Source: Oscillospiraceae bacterium (lineage in GTDB: Bacteria; Bacillota; Clostridia; Oscillospirales; Ruminococcaceae). From it: a stretch of 14,069 nucleotides of DNA. How positions within the stretch are numbered: position 1 is the first letter of the stretch; each line of letters begins with the position of its first letter. Below, one piece after another: positions 7,659 through 14,069 of this stretch. The notes beneath the pieces are model-generated. The model made no database searches. It saw nothing but the letters and a program-made list of their open reading frames with translations, and had not been told where the DNA came from. A program made the position numbers and the translations under genes. The stretch spans positions 1-14,069 of the forward strand of contig JAEDMB010000040.1 of assembly GCA_016303235.1 (NCBI GenBank), in the 5' to 3' direction.

Positions 7659-8701
7659 AGACAAAACTAATCGGCATTGCTGTTTTGCTGGCAGTTATTT
7701 TCGCCGGAGGCGGATATTATTTCTATCGCAGTCAGACAGCCATACAAACATTAAACGGTTATCTCGGTGGTGAAAAAATCGGATTGTTTGAAGATGAAGA
7801 AGTACAGGATATTCTTCGCAGTAAATATCATCTTAAATTAAACTATTCCCGTGCCGGTTCTCTTGATATGGTAACAGCAGATTTCACAGACAGAGACTAT
7901 CTGTTTCCGTCCAGTCAGACAGCACTGGAATATTACAATGATACTTACGGAAAATCTGTTGCCGATGAAATTATTTTCAATACACCGATAGTTCTGTATT
8001 CTCATAAAATTGTTGCCGATGCACTTGTAAATAAAGGTATAATAACACAAACAGACGGCGTTTATTATGCGGATATGCAGAAACTTACAGAGTGTATTCT
8101 GAACAAAACTCAATGGAGCGAACTCGGACTGCCCGAACTCTATGGTACTGTTACAGTAGATACAACTGACCCTGTCCGTTCAAATTCCGGCAATATGTTT
8201 GCAGTACTTCTTGCCGTCACCCTGAACGGCGGAGAAACAATAGATATAAACAGTGTTGATAAAGTACTGCCCGAATTAAAGGAGATTTTTTCACAGCTTG
8301 GATATATGGAAACATCTTCCTCCGACCTTTTCAGTCAGTTTCTGCGTATGGGTGCGGGTGCAAAACCAATCATAGCAGGATATGAAAATCAGCTAATCGA
8401 ATATGCTGAAGAACAGCCGGAAAGTTACGCTAAAATAAAAGATGATATTGTTATAATTTATCCTTCGCCTGCATTATGGTCAACTCACATATATATTGCA
8501 CTGGACGAGGAGGGAAAAGCAGGAATAGAAGCTCTTTCAGATAACAAAATACAGGAAATCGCATGGAAAAAACATGGCTTTCGTACAGACGGCTGTGATA
8601 TTGCATCTGCCGGATTTTCAGGAATACCGGAACAGATTAACAAAGTTATTCATATGCCGGATTATGAAACTATGAAAAAAATAATAGATTCTCTAAAATA
8701 A
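7655..8701 (+). CDS. Membrane-anchored substrate-binding-protein-like protein, paralogue of the SBP half of the first operon gene
   Basis: This 348-residue protein has an N-terminal hydrophobic segment (about residues 4-24) without a lipobox, so it is probably a membrane-anchored or secreted extracellular protein. The rest resembles a type 2 periplasmic-binding fold and aligns by eye with residues 44-320 of the lipoprotein encoded at 5414: GSLDMV near residue 69, NTPIVL near 109, RSNSG at 175-179, a YENQLIEYAEEQ block, then a C-terminal HGFRTDG matching TGRRTGF. It lacks the VWA domain. The ATG overlaps the XpaC stop by four bases and has GGAG about 9 bases upstream. The gene sits between XpaC and TelA, 16 bases before the TelA start. 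The ligand is unknown and no transport partner is encoded nearby, so it may be a sensor or complex subunit. Confidence 0.8.
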   Translation: MKTKLIGIAVLLAVIFAGGGYYFYRSQTAIQTLNGYLGGEKIGLFEDEEVQDILRSKYHLKLNYSRAGSLDMVTADFTDRDYLFPSSQTALEYYNDTYGKSVADEIIFNTPIVLYSHKIVADALVNKGIITQTDGVYYADMQKLTECILNKTQWSELGLPELYGTVTVDTTDPVRSNSGNMFAVLLAVTLNGGETIDINSVDKVLPELKEIFSQLGYMETSSSDLFSQFLRMGAGAKPIIAGYENQLIEYAEEQPESYAKIKDDIVIIYPSPALWSTHIYIALDEEGKAGIEALSDNKIQEIAWKKHGFRTDGCDIASAGFSGIPEQINKVIHMPDYETMKKIIDSLK

Positions 8702-8717
8702 AAAGGAGTATTTTTTT

Positions 8718-9842
8718 ATGTCAGAAATCAATTTAACAATGCTTGCAAATGCCAGAGTGCAGAAACAGGAAAATCCCATGCAGGAGGAACTTCCCTCCGA
8801 AACTTCACAGACAAAGTATACACCCGAAGAACGCAGACGTATTGACGAAATCAAAACATCAATTGATTTTACGGACACTCAGACAACAGTTCAGTACGGA
8901 ACAGGAGTTCAGCGTAATATGACAGAATTTGCTGATTCCATTCTTCAGAATGTCCGTTCAAAAGACGGTGGTCAGGCAGGAGAATTATTGTCTGAACTTG
9001 TTGTTGAAATTAAAAGTCTTGATACAAGTCAGTTTACAGATGACATATTCAGCAGGATTCCTGTTCTGAAAAATGCAACAAGAAGCATAAAAAAACTGAA
9101 AGAACGGTTCAGCAAGGCAGAAGTCCAGATTGACCGCATTGAAGCTGAACTTGAAAAAGAACGTATGAATATGCTGAAGGATATAGGCGTTTTTGATATG
9201 ATGTATCAGGAAAATATAAAATGTTTCCGTGAACTTGAACTGTACATTGTGGCAGGCAGAGAACGAATTGCCGAAATCCGTGAAGAAACATTGCCGAAAT
9301 TGCGTGCCGAAGCAACGGCAAGCGGAAACCCTATGGACGCACAGCTTGTAAGCGATTTTGAAGATACTGTTGACCGTTTTGAAAAGAAAATCTATGATTT
9401 GGAATTAAGCCGTACAATTTCAATCCAGTCTGCACCTCAGATTAAATTAATACAGAATAATGACCGTGTTCTTGTGGACAAAATTCAGACGGCAGTTTTA
9501 AACACAATTCCAATATGGAAAAGTCAGTTTATAATTGCTATGGGACTTTCAAATCAGCAGAAAGTTCTGAAAATGCAACGTGAAATTACGGATACTACAA
9601 ATTCTATGCTGATTAAAAATGCAGAACTTTTAAAGAGCAACACTATTGAAACTGCAAATGAGGCAAACAGAGGCATTGTGGATTTGGAAACACTTCAAGC
9701 CGTCAATCAGAATCTTATCAGCACCATTGAAGAAACCATTAAGATTCAGAAAGACGGCAGAGAAAAACGTAAGACTGCTGAAACAGAACTTACACGTATT
9801 GAAAATGAACTGAAACAGAAACTTTTGCAGATGAGGCAGTAA
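8718..9842 (+). CDS. TelA-family protein (toxic anion resistance family)
   Basis: This 374-residue soluble protein is mostly charged helix and coiled coil (most clearly about residues 115-160 and 320-374), with no signal peptide or membrane segment. Its length, the block around SRIPVLKNATRSIKKL, the helical region IDRIEAELEKERMNMLKDI and the C-terminal stretch WKSQFIIAMGLSNQQKVLKM match the TelA/KlaA family. The family was named for tellurite resistance on plasmid RK2 and is widespread as chromosomal proteins of unknown mechanism (YaaN and YceH in Bacillus), so resistance should not be assumed. The start has AAGGAG nine bases upstream. It is the last gene of the operon and presumably acts at the inner membrane face with the XpaC protein, a link inferred from recurrent gene pairing. 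Its stop lies 10 bases from the stop of the convergent GH26 gene. Confidence 0.88.
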   Translation: MSEINLTMLANARVQKQENPMQEELPSETSQTKYTPEERRRIDEIKTSIDFTDTQTTVQYGTGVQRNMTEFADSILQNVRSKDGGQAGELLSELVVEIKSLDTSQFTDDIFSRIPVLKNATRSIKKLKERFSKAEVQIDRIEAELEKERMNMLKDIGVFDMMYQENIKCFRELELYIVAGRERIAEIREETLPKLRAEATASGNPMDAQLVSDFEDTVDRFEKKIYDLELSRTISIQSAPQIKLIQNNDRVLVDKIQTAVLNTIPIWKSQFIIAMGLSNQQKVLKMQREITDTTNSMLIKNAELLKSNTIETANEANRGIVDLETLQAVNQNLISTIEETIKIQKDGREKRKTAETELTRIENELKQKLLQMRQ

Positions 9843-9852
9843 AAAAATTTTT

Positions 9853-10803
9853 TTATACAGCAGTATCCGACACAACAGAATATCTGCTTTGATACATTTC
9901 TTTCAGATTTTTTACAGAGTTATACTGTTCTCCTATACAAAATTCCTTTGACCATGTCATATAATACGCCCATGGTGTATGTGACTGCTCCAGCATATGA
10001 ATATCAGGCATATATCCGACTTCTGCAAGGGCTGTGACCTTATTCTCAGAAGTTGCCTTTATAAGTTTAATGTAATCATCATGATAATCTGTCTTAGCAT
10101 ATTCTGTCAGGTAAATATCCACGGAAATGATATCAACATATTCATCGCCGGGATATCCCTCCGCAAGACGGCAGTTCCATACCCACAGCAGATTATCAAG
10201 ATGATGTACATTTGTATAGTAATCAAACATCAGCTTGTATAATTCCCTTGCGGTCTCAGCACCTTTTGCACCCCACCAGAACCAGTCTCCGTCTGATTCA
10301 TGAAACGGTCTCCACAGAATTGGTATATCTGCATCACGGAACAGCTTAAGCTGTTCCGCAATTATATCCATGTCATTGAAAAAAGCTTTTCTTTCCGGTG
10401 TACCCTCAATGAGTACACGGGTTGCATCAAAATCAGTATTTACAGCATAAAAACTCTTATCATGTCCGCCTGTGGGAGAAAACCAGTGAAAGGTAAATGT
10501 CAGAATTCCGTCTGATTCCCTTGCCCATTTCATGGCAGTTTCAAGGGTATGCTGATTTTCATAAACCTCTGTCAGACAAGATTCATCTGCATTTTCATAA
10601 TTTATATTCGGAGAATAGGAAAGCAGTTCAAAGCCACGCAACTTAGGCTCTTTCCCCGTAATTTCTCTGATATATGAAATTTCCTCCATAGGATTAGTCT
10701 GTGTATGCTGACCTGTGATAATAGCTTTTCCGGCTGTATCGGAAAGATAATTTAAAAGCTCTCTTGCCTTTTTTGTTGCATTTTTGTTAGCAGTATTCTG
10801 CAT
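9853..10803 (-). CDS. Cytoplasmic GH26 beta-mannanase-type glycoside hydrolase
   Basis: The 316-residue protein is a single GH26 TIM barrel. Family hallmarks are the start GKAIITGQHT, FHWFSP near residue 106, the acid/base motif WRPFHES with E169 next to H168, the aromatic run DWFWWGAKG, and the nucleophile E261 in LAEVGY. GH26 enzymes cleave beta-1,4-mannosidic bonds with retention. No signal peptide, carbohydrate-binding module or dockerin is present, so it should act in the cytoplasm on imported manno-oligosaccharides, perhaps releasing mannobiose for the upstream epimerase. Other GH26 specificities cannot be excluded. The ATG has GGAGG five bases upstream, overlapping the region of the epimerase stop 12 bases away. 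It is the second gene of the epimerase operon and is convergent with the TelA gene, with no clear terminator in the short gap. Confidence 0.9.
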   Translation of the reverse strand: MQNTANKNATKKARELLNYLSDTAGKAIITGQHTQTNPMEEISYIREITGKEPKLRGFELLSYSPNINYENADESCLTEVYENQHTLETAMKWARESDGILTFTFHWFSPTGGHDKSFYAVNTDFDATRVLIEGTPERKAFFNDMDIIAEQLKLFRDADIPILWRPFHESDGDWFWWGAKGAETARELYKLMFDYYTNVHHLDNLLWVWNCRLAEGYPGDEYVDIISVDIYLTEYAKTDYHDDYIKLIKATSENKVTALAEVGYMPDIHMLEQSHTPWAYYMTWSKEFCIGEQYNSVKNLKEMYQSRYSVVSDTAV

Positions 10804-10815
10804 TTAGTCCTCCTT

Positions 10816-11994
10816 TTATGATGCCTGTGAAAGACGCTGAATCATTTCCATGCACATTCTTCCGTTATGATACGGGCATTTCCACGGATGAACAAGTGCC
10901 TGATTAGGGTCAGGATTATTATCTGCCGGAACACACTCAAGCCATTCACCGCTTTGTGGGTCTATAACTTTGCCCTGAATAAAATTCCAGATTTCTTCTG
11001 ATGCCTGAAGATATTCTTTTTTCTCCGGCTGTTTCTGATATGCGTTGTAAAAACCAACCACAGACTCTGCCTGCACCCACCATATTTTTCTGCTGTCAAC
11101 CTTATTTCCTTCACGTTCATTGTTAAGGCCATGCTGAATTTTGTCAAACGCATTATGATATGCAGCTTCTGCCAGTCCGTTTGTAATGGGTAACATTTCT
11201 TTTTTATAAGCTATATCGTCAAGAACACTGCAACCACGGTCGATAAGCCATGCAGTTTCAATATCATGACCGAAAGATTCCAAATCAATCAGGGAATGGT
11301 AATCACTGTCAAAAAATACCTCACAAATCTTTTTTTCGGGATTATAGATTTTCTTTTTAAAAAGTTTAAGAATCCAGCGGATTGAATCACCGACAGCATA
11401 AAATGTATCTGCTTTATAAAGTTCAGAATATGCCTCAAGAACATGGAGAAGTGTATTCATAGTACGTTCTGCCAGAACACCATTTTCTGAAAGTTTTTCA
11501 TTTGATGCAGGAGTAAAATCACGGTGAAAAGCCTCCAGATATCCGTTTTCATCTCTGCATTTTTCTTCGATAACACGATAAAGCACATAAGCTGTATTAA
11601 GTGCATCTTTTTTTCCGCTTGCCTGATAATATGCTGACAGTGCATAAATCGCAAATGCCTGATTATATGTGTGTTTTGTGTCATCGCATACTGTTCCGTC
11701 ATAATTTAAAGACCAGTAAACACCGCCATACTGGCTGTCAAAGCAGAAATTTACCAGAAAATTATATGCATGGTCAGCCATTTCAAGCAATTCCGGCTTT
11801 TTCAAAAGCTGATATGCTGTGGAATAAAACCAAAGAATCCTGCTGTTCAGAATAACTCCCTTTACACTTTTGTCATCAGGTTTTCCTTCACTGTCAACAT
11901 ATCCGTAAAAGCCACCATTTTTTTCGTCTTTCAGCTTATTCCAGAATGGAATAAGGTTATTTTCAAGATGTTCCTTAAATACTTTTGCTTCCAT
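10816..11994 (-). CDS. Cellobiose 2-epimerase (beta-1,4-mannobiose epimerase)
   Basis: This 392-residue cytoplasmic (alpha/alpha)6-barrel protein matches the N-acylglucosamine/cellobiose 2-epimerase family over its whole length and closely resembles the characterised R. albus enzyme of 389 residues. Residues corresponding to its active site are present: R52 in NSRILWFYS, H243 and E246 in FGHDIETAWL, the WWVQAE motif at 305-310, and H376 in HPWKCPYHNGRMCME. The enzyme interconverts the reducing-end glucose and mannose of beta-1,4 disaccharides. In mannan catabolism it turns mannobiose into mannosyl-glucose for phosphorolysis by a GH130 enzyme, which is not in this window. The ATG at 11994 has AAAGGAA about 9 bases upstream. 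It is the first gene of an operon with the GH26 gene 12 bases downstream and is divergent from the AraC-type regulator. Confidence 0.95.
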   Translation of the reverse strand: MEAKVFKEHLENNLIPFWNKLKDEKNGGFYGYVDSEGKPDDKSVKGVILNSRILWFYSTAYQLLKKPELLEMADHAYNFLVNFCFDSQYGGVYWSLNYDGTVCDDTKHTYNQAFAIYALSAYYQASGKKDALNTAYVLYRVIEEKCRDENGYLEAFHRDFTPASNEKLSENGVLAERTMNTLLHVLEAYSELYKADTFYAVGDSIRWILKLFKKKIYNPEKKICEVFFDSDYHSLIDLESFGHDIETAWLIDRGCSVLDDIAYKKEMLPITNGLAEAAYHNAFDKIQHGLNNEREGNKVDSRKIWWVQAESVVGFYNAYQKQPEKKEYLQASEEIWNFIQGKVIDPQSGEWLECVPADNNPDPNQALVHPWKCPYHNGRMCMEMIQRLSQAS

Positions 11995-12040
11995 AACCAG
12001 AAATTCCTTTCAATATGATTATCTTGTCTGAATGCAGTTT

Positions 12041-12050
12041 AAGCCGGCTT
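12041..12050 (-). promoter_or_regulatory. Ten-base palindrome in the epimerase leader
   Basis: AAGCCGGCTT is a perfect, GC-centred palindrome in an otherwise AT-rich leader, between the candidate -10 box (12084-12089) and the epimerase ATG. It could be a protein-binding site or a short RNA stem. The function is a guess. Confidence 0.3.
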
Positions 12051-12083
12051 CTGTAAATTCAAACACTGTTTATTTATCCGATG

Positions 12084-12089
12084 ATTATA
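12084..12089 (-). promoter_or_regulatory. Candidate -10 box for the epimerase-GH26 operon
   Basis: On the minus strand a consensus TATAAT occurs here, giving a leader of about 80 bases. The hexamer 17 bases upstream is AAATAA, a very poor -35 box. That is what one expects of a promoter needing an AraC-type activator, which is encoded divergently next door. The box lies inside an imperfect inverted repeat, GATG...CATC (about 12080-12100). Confidence 0.45.
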
Positions 12090-12134
12090 TAATACATCAT
12101 TCTGTTTTATTTTTCTATGAAAAAGGGAATTAAA

Positions 12135-12146
12135 AATTGTACAATT
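12135..12146 (+). promoter_or_regulatory. Palindrome between divergent epimerase and AraC promoters, candidate operator
   Basis: AATTGTACAATT is a perfect 12-base palindrome, 12 bases upstream of the regulator's -35 box and about 45 bases upstream of the epimerase -10 box. It is surrounded by a wider inverted pair, GGAATTA (12126-12132) and TAATTCC (12166-12172). The position suits a site controlling both promoters. AraC proteins more often use direct repeats, so the binder may be another factor. Confidence 0.4.
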
Positions 12147-12158
12147 CTATTTTTTATA

Positions 12159-12187
12159 TTGACAGTAATTCCATATAGTATTAAAAT
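12159..12187 (+). promoter_or_regulatory. Sigma-A promoter for the AraC-family regulator
   Basis: A perfect TTGACA (12159-12164) is followed after 17 bases by TAAAAT (12182-12187). The predicted transcription start, about 12194, falls at the ribosome site AGGAGGG (12194-12200), so the leader would be only about 14 bases long. Confidence 0.75.
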
Positions 12188-12207
12188 AAATTCAGGAGGG
12201 ATTTACA

Positions 12208-13059
12208 ATGCAATTGTTTGAATATATAGATATGCCGAATCAGCCATATGACATTTTTTACACAGATTCGGTTAATTCACAGCTTCACTGGCATTATTAC
12301 AGCGAAGTGCTTTATATCACAAAAGGTGCGGTTACCTTAACCTGCAATGATAAAAATACAGTTCTTGAAGAAGGAGATTTATGTTATATTTATCCTTTAC
12401 AGCTTCATGCCGTTTCAAAAGCAAATGATAATACAGCGGAATATGCTGTTTTAAAATTTGATATTCATACCATTAATATTCCTCAGGCATATCTTTCAAG
12501 ATTTTATGATATTTTTATCAGAAGAAACCGTGATGAGGATTTCTGTATTATCTTAAAAAATATTCAGATTGACAAGACAAAAATAAGCTCACATATTCAG
12601 CACATTGTCAATGAATTTCAGGAAAAAAATGAATTTTATGCTTTACAGATACAGGCAGATATTTATACTTTGCTTATAGAAATTGCAAGAAAAATCGGGA
12701 AGAAAAACAAGTCTGCGGACAAAAAGCATACAGACACTAACTTTTCATTCTATCACATTCTGGAATATATAGATTTACATTCAGGAGAACACCTCGAAAT
12801 TCAAAAGCTTGCTGATATGTGCTATATGAGCTATTCACATTTTGCAAAGCTTTTCAAAGAAAACTATGGACGTTCCTGCAAAGAATATATCACATATATC
12901 CGGCTGAATAAGGCTCAGGATTTACTGATTCATACAGATTATGACTTAAATTACATCGCAGTTGAAACCGGTTTTTTTGACTGCAGTCATTTTATCAGAA
13001 CTTATAAAAAATGGCGTGGTATTACACCTAAGCAGGAACGTATGAAAAAGCATTTTTAA
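12208..13059 (+). CDS. AraC-family transcriptional regulator, probable activator of the epimerase-GH26 operon
   Basis: The 283-residue protein has an N-terminal cupin-like sugar-sensing domain (about residues 15-90), with HWHYYSEVLYITKG and the EEGDLCYIYPLQLHAV loop typical of AraC effector pockets. A helical linker follows, then a C-terminal AraC DNA-binding domain (about 181-280) with two helix-turn-helix units: LEIQKLADMCYMSYSHFAKLFK and NYIAVETGFFDCSHFIRTYKKW, ending in GITPKQER. The ATG has AGGAGGG seven bases upstream. It is divergent from the epimerase-GH26 operon with a 213-base shared regulatory region, and the opposing promoter has a poor -35 box. It therefore most likely activates that operon in response to a manno-oligosaccharide or related sugar. 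The effector and binding sites are inferred, not shown. Confidence 0.93.
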   Translation: MQLFEYIDMPNQPYDIFYTDSVNSQLHWHYYSEVLYITKGAVTLTCNDKNTVLEEGDLCYIYPLQLHAVSKANDNTAEYAVLKFDIHTINIPQAYLSRFYDIFIRRNRDEDFCIILKNIQIDKTKISSHIQHIVNEFQEKNEFYALQIQADIYTLLIEIARKIGKKNKSADKKHTDTNFSFYHILEYIDLHSGEHLEIQKLADMCYMSYSHFAKLFKENYGRSCKEYITYIRLNKAQDLLIHTDYDLNYIAVETGFFDCSHFIRTYKKWRGITPKQERMKKHF

Positions 13060-13079
13060 CTGATTTAAAAGTAAATTAA

Positions 13080-13134
13080 CCCCCTTAGTTCAGATACACG
13101 TTTTTTGTTTTTTCGTGTGTCTGCTCCAAGGGGG
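13080..13134. terminator. Long hairpin between convergent genes, probable bidirectional terminator
   Basis: CCCCCTT (13080-13086) pairs with AAGGGGG (13128-13134). Inside it, CAGATACACG (13091-13100) pairs with CGTGTGTCTG (13114-13123) with one G-U pair, closing a loop of two T6 runs around a G. The two stems are separated by a four-by-four internal loop. No T-tract follows on either strand, so it is not a standard intrinsic terminator, though its position between two converging genes points to termination or to stabilising 3' ends. Confidence 0.55.
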
Positions 13135-13155
13135 ATTATATCAATGATATATTAT

Positions 13156-14069
13156 TTATTCAATCAGACTATATATTTCCTGCAAATCCGGCATAACCTT
13201 CAATGCCCCTTTTCTTGTAGTAATAAGCGAAGCTCCAGCATTTGCAAAACGCAAAAGTTCAGTCAGTCGGGATTCATCAAGAGAGTCAATATCATGTTCA
13301 AGAATATAGTTCAGAGCACAGCCGAAGAAAGTATCTCCTGCACCTGTTTTTTCAACAGTATTCACATTGTAAACAGGAGCTTTTGCTTTTGCATTTTTAC
13401 AGTAAGCACAGCTTCCGTCGCCTCCGAGAGTTATAAATACAAGCCTGATATTCTCATATTTTTCCATAAGCTGAAAAGAGGCTTTATCATAGTCAGAATG
13501 ACCGAGAAGAAATTCAATCTCGTTATCCGAAATTTTCAGAATATTACATTTTGACAGACCATATTCTATCTCTTTTTTTGCATCATCAAGGCTTTTCCAG
13601 AGCGGTTCACGAAGATTAGGGTCAAATGAGATTAAAGCTCCGCTTTCTGTTGCTGTATCAACAGCAAATCTTGTAGCTTCACGGACTCCCTCATGTGTTG
13701 ATGAAAGTGTTCCGAAGTGGAATATCTTTGAATTTTTTATAATATCAGTATTTACTTCAGATTTTTTCAGCATCATATCTGCACCCGGATTGCGGATAAA
13801 GCTGAACTCTCTTTCACCGCCTGCAAGCGTATGAACAAATGCGAGAGTAGTCGGAACATTTTTATCCATAATAAGTCCGTCAGTGCATATTCCGACACTT
13901 TTTATTACATCAGCAAGCTGTTTCCCGAACATATCATCGCCGACTTTACCGATAAAAGCAGTTTTCTTTCCAAGCTTTGAAAGCATTGCAAGCACGTTGC
14001 AGGGAGCTCCGCCGGGATTGGCTTCAAACAAAGGATTTCCGCTTTCGCCTGAACCGTTTTCAGTAAAAT
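13156..14069 (-). CDS. PfkB-family sugar kinase, probable fructokinase (5' end beyond window)
   Basis: The frame is open through base 14069 and the residues there (FTENGSGESGNPLFEANPGG) belong to the conserved N-terminus of this family, so only about a dozen residues seem to be missing. The TTG at 14031 is internal, not a start. Family motifs are the substrate-binding NPGGAPCN near the N-terminus, FDPNLREPLW in the middle, TLGGDGS, and the ATP-binding and catalytic GAGDTFFG with its catalytic Asp. The enzyme phosphorylates a free sugar with ATP; the overall pattern is closest to bacterial fructokinase, but other hexoses cannot be excluded. It is convergent with the AraC-type regulator. Its promoter and any upstream partners lie outside the window, so a link to the mannan operon is only suggestive. 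Confidence 0.88.
   Translation of the reverse strand, partial: FTENGSGESGNPLFEANPGGAPCNVLAMLSKLGKKTAFIGKVGDDMFGKQLADVIKSVGICTDGLIMDKNVPTTLAFVHTLAGGEREFSFIRNPGADMMLKKSEVNTDIIKNSKIFHFGTLSSTHEGVREATRFAVDTATESGALISFDPNLREPLWKSLDDAKKEIEYGLSKCNILKISDNEIEFLLGHSDYDKASFQLMEKYENIRLVFITLGGDGSCAYCKNAKAKAPVYNVNTVEKTGAGDTFFGCALNYILEHDIDSLDESRLTELLRFANAGASLITTRKGALKVMPDLQEIYSLIE

Noticed and set aside
5414..8701. ABC sugar or metal importer built on the two SBP-like proteins
   Set aside because: No permease or ATPase gene lies in or beside the operon, and one SBP domain is fused to VWA, which is not usual for import systems.
8718..9842. Calling the TelA-family gene a tellurite resistance gene
   Set aside because: The family name comes from one plasmid context; no terC/terD-type genes are present here, and chromosomal members have no proven resistance role.
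13105..13554. 149-residue plus-strand reading frame
   Set aside because: It lies mostly antisense to the sugar kinase and its start is inside the hairpin between convergent genes; it has no convincing ribosome site or recognisable domain.
14029..14031. TTG at 14031 as the start of the sugar kinase
   Set aside because: The frame stays open to the window edge and the upstream residues match the family N-terminus, so this codon is internal and the gene is truncated by the window.

Overview
The window looks like chromosomal DNA from a low-GC, plant-fibre-degrading Firmicute, most likely a Ruminococcus-like member of the Oscillospiraceae. This is inferred from AT-rich DNA with strong Shine-Dalgarno sites, a secreted enzyme ending in a Ruminococcus-style type I dockerin (a cellulosome docking module), and a cellobiose 2-epimerase that closely resembles, by recall, the characterised Ruminococcus albus enzyme. 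No tRNA, rRNA, CRISPR array, insertion sequence or phage gene was seen.

Layout. Positions 1-3669 (minus strand) hold a secreted dockerin-bearing putative glycoside hydrolase, then an OmpR-type response regulator 30-36 bases downstream, then the start of an overlapping membrane protein that is probably the partner histidine kinase and runs off the left edge. A divergent intergenic region (3670-3876) carries two clear back-to-back promoters, one for the enzyme and one for a MATE efflux transporter (3877-5169, plus), which ends in a perfect hairpin terminator (5213-5240). Positions 5414-9842 (plus) form a tight four-gene operon: a lipoprotein with a substrate-binding-protein-like domain fused to a von Willebrand A (VWA) domain, an XpaC-family membrane protein, a second membrane-anchored substrate-binding-like protein, and a TelA-family protein. 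A perfect 16-base palindrome (5375-5390) lies in the operon leader.

Positions 9853-11994 (minus) are a two-gene cytoplasmic manno-oligosaccharide operon: cellobiose 2-epimerase followed after 12 bases by a GH26 beta-mannanase-type enzyme without a signal peptide. It is divergent from an AraC-family regulator (12208-13059, plus), its probable controller. The right edge holds a convergent PfkB-family sugar kinase (13156-14069, minus), missing only its first residues, separated from the regulator by a long unusual hairpin.

How the genes fit together. The dockerin enzyme would act outside the cell on polysaccharide, with the adjacent two-component system possibly sensing the envelope or substrate. 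The epimerase and GH26 enzyme would process imported beta-1,4-manno-oligosaccharides in the cytoplasm under AraC control. The most intriguing block is the SBP-VWA / XpaC / SBP / TelA operon. It has two related ligand-binding domains held at the outer face of the membrane but no ABC permease or ATPase, so it looks more like a surface sensing or envelope-stress assembly than a transporter. Its function cannot be settled from sequence alone.
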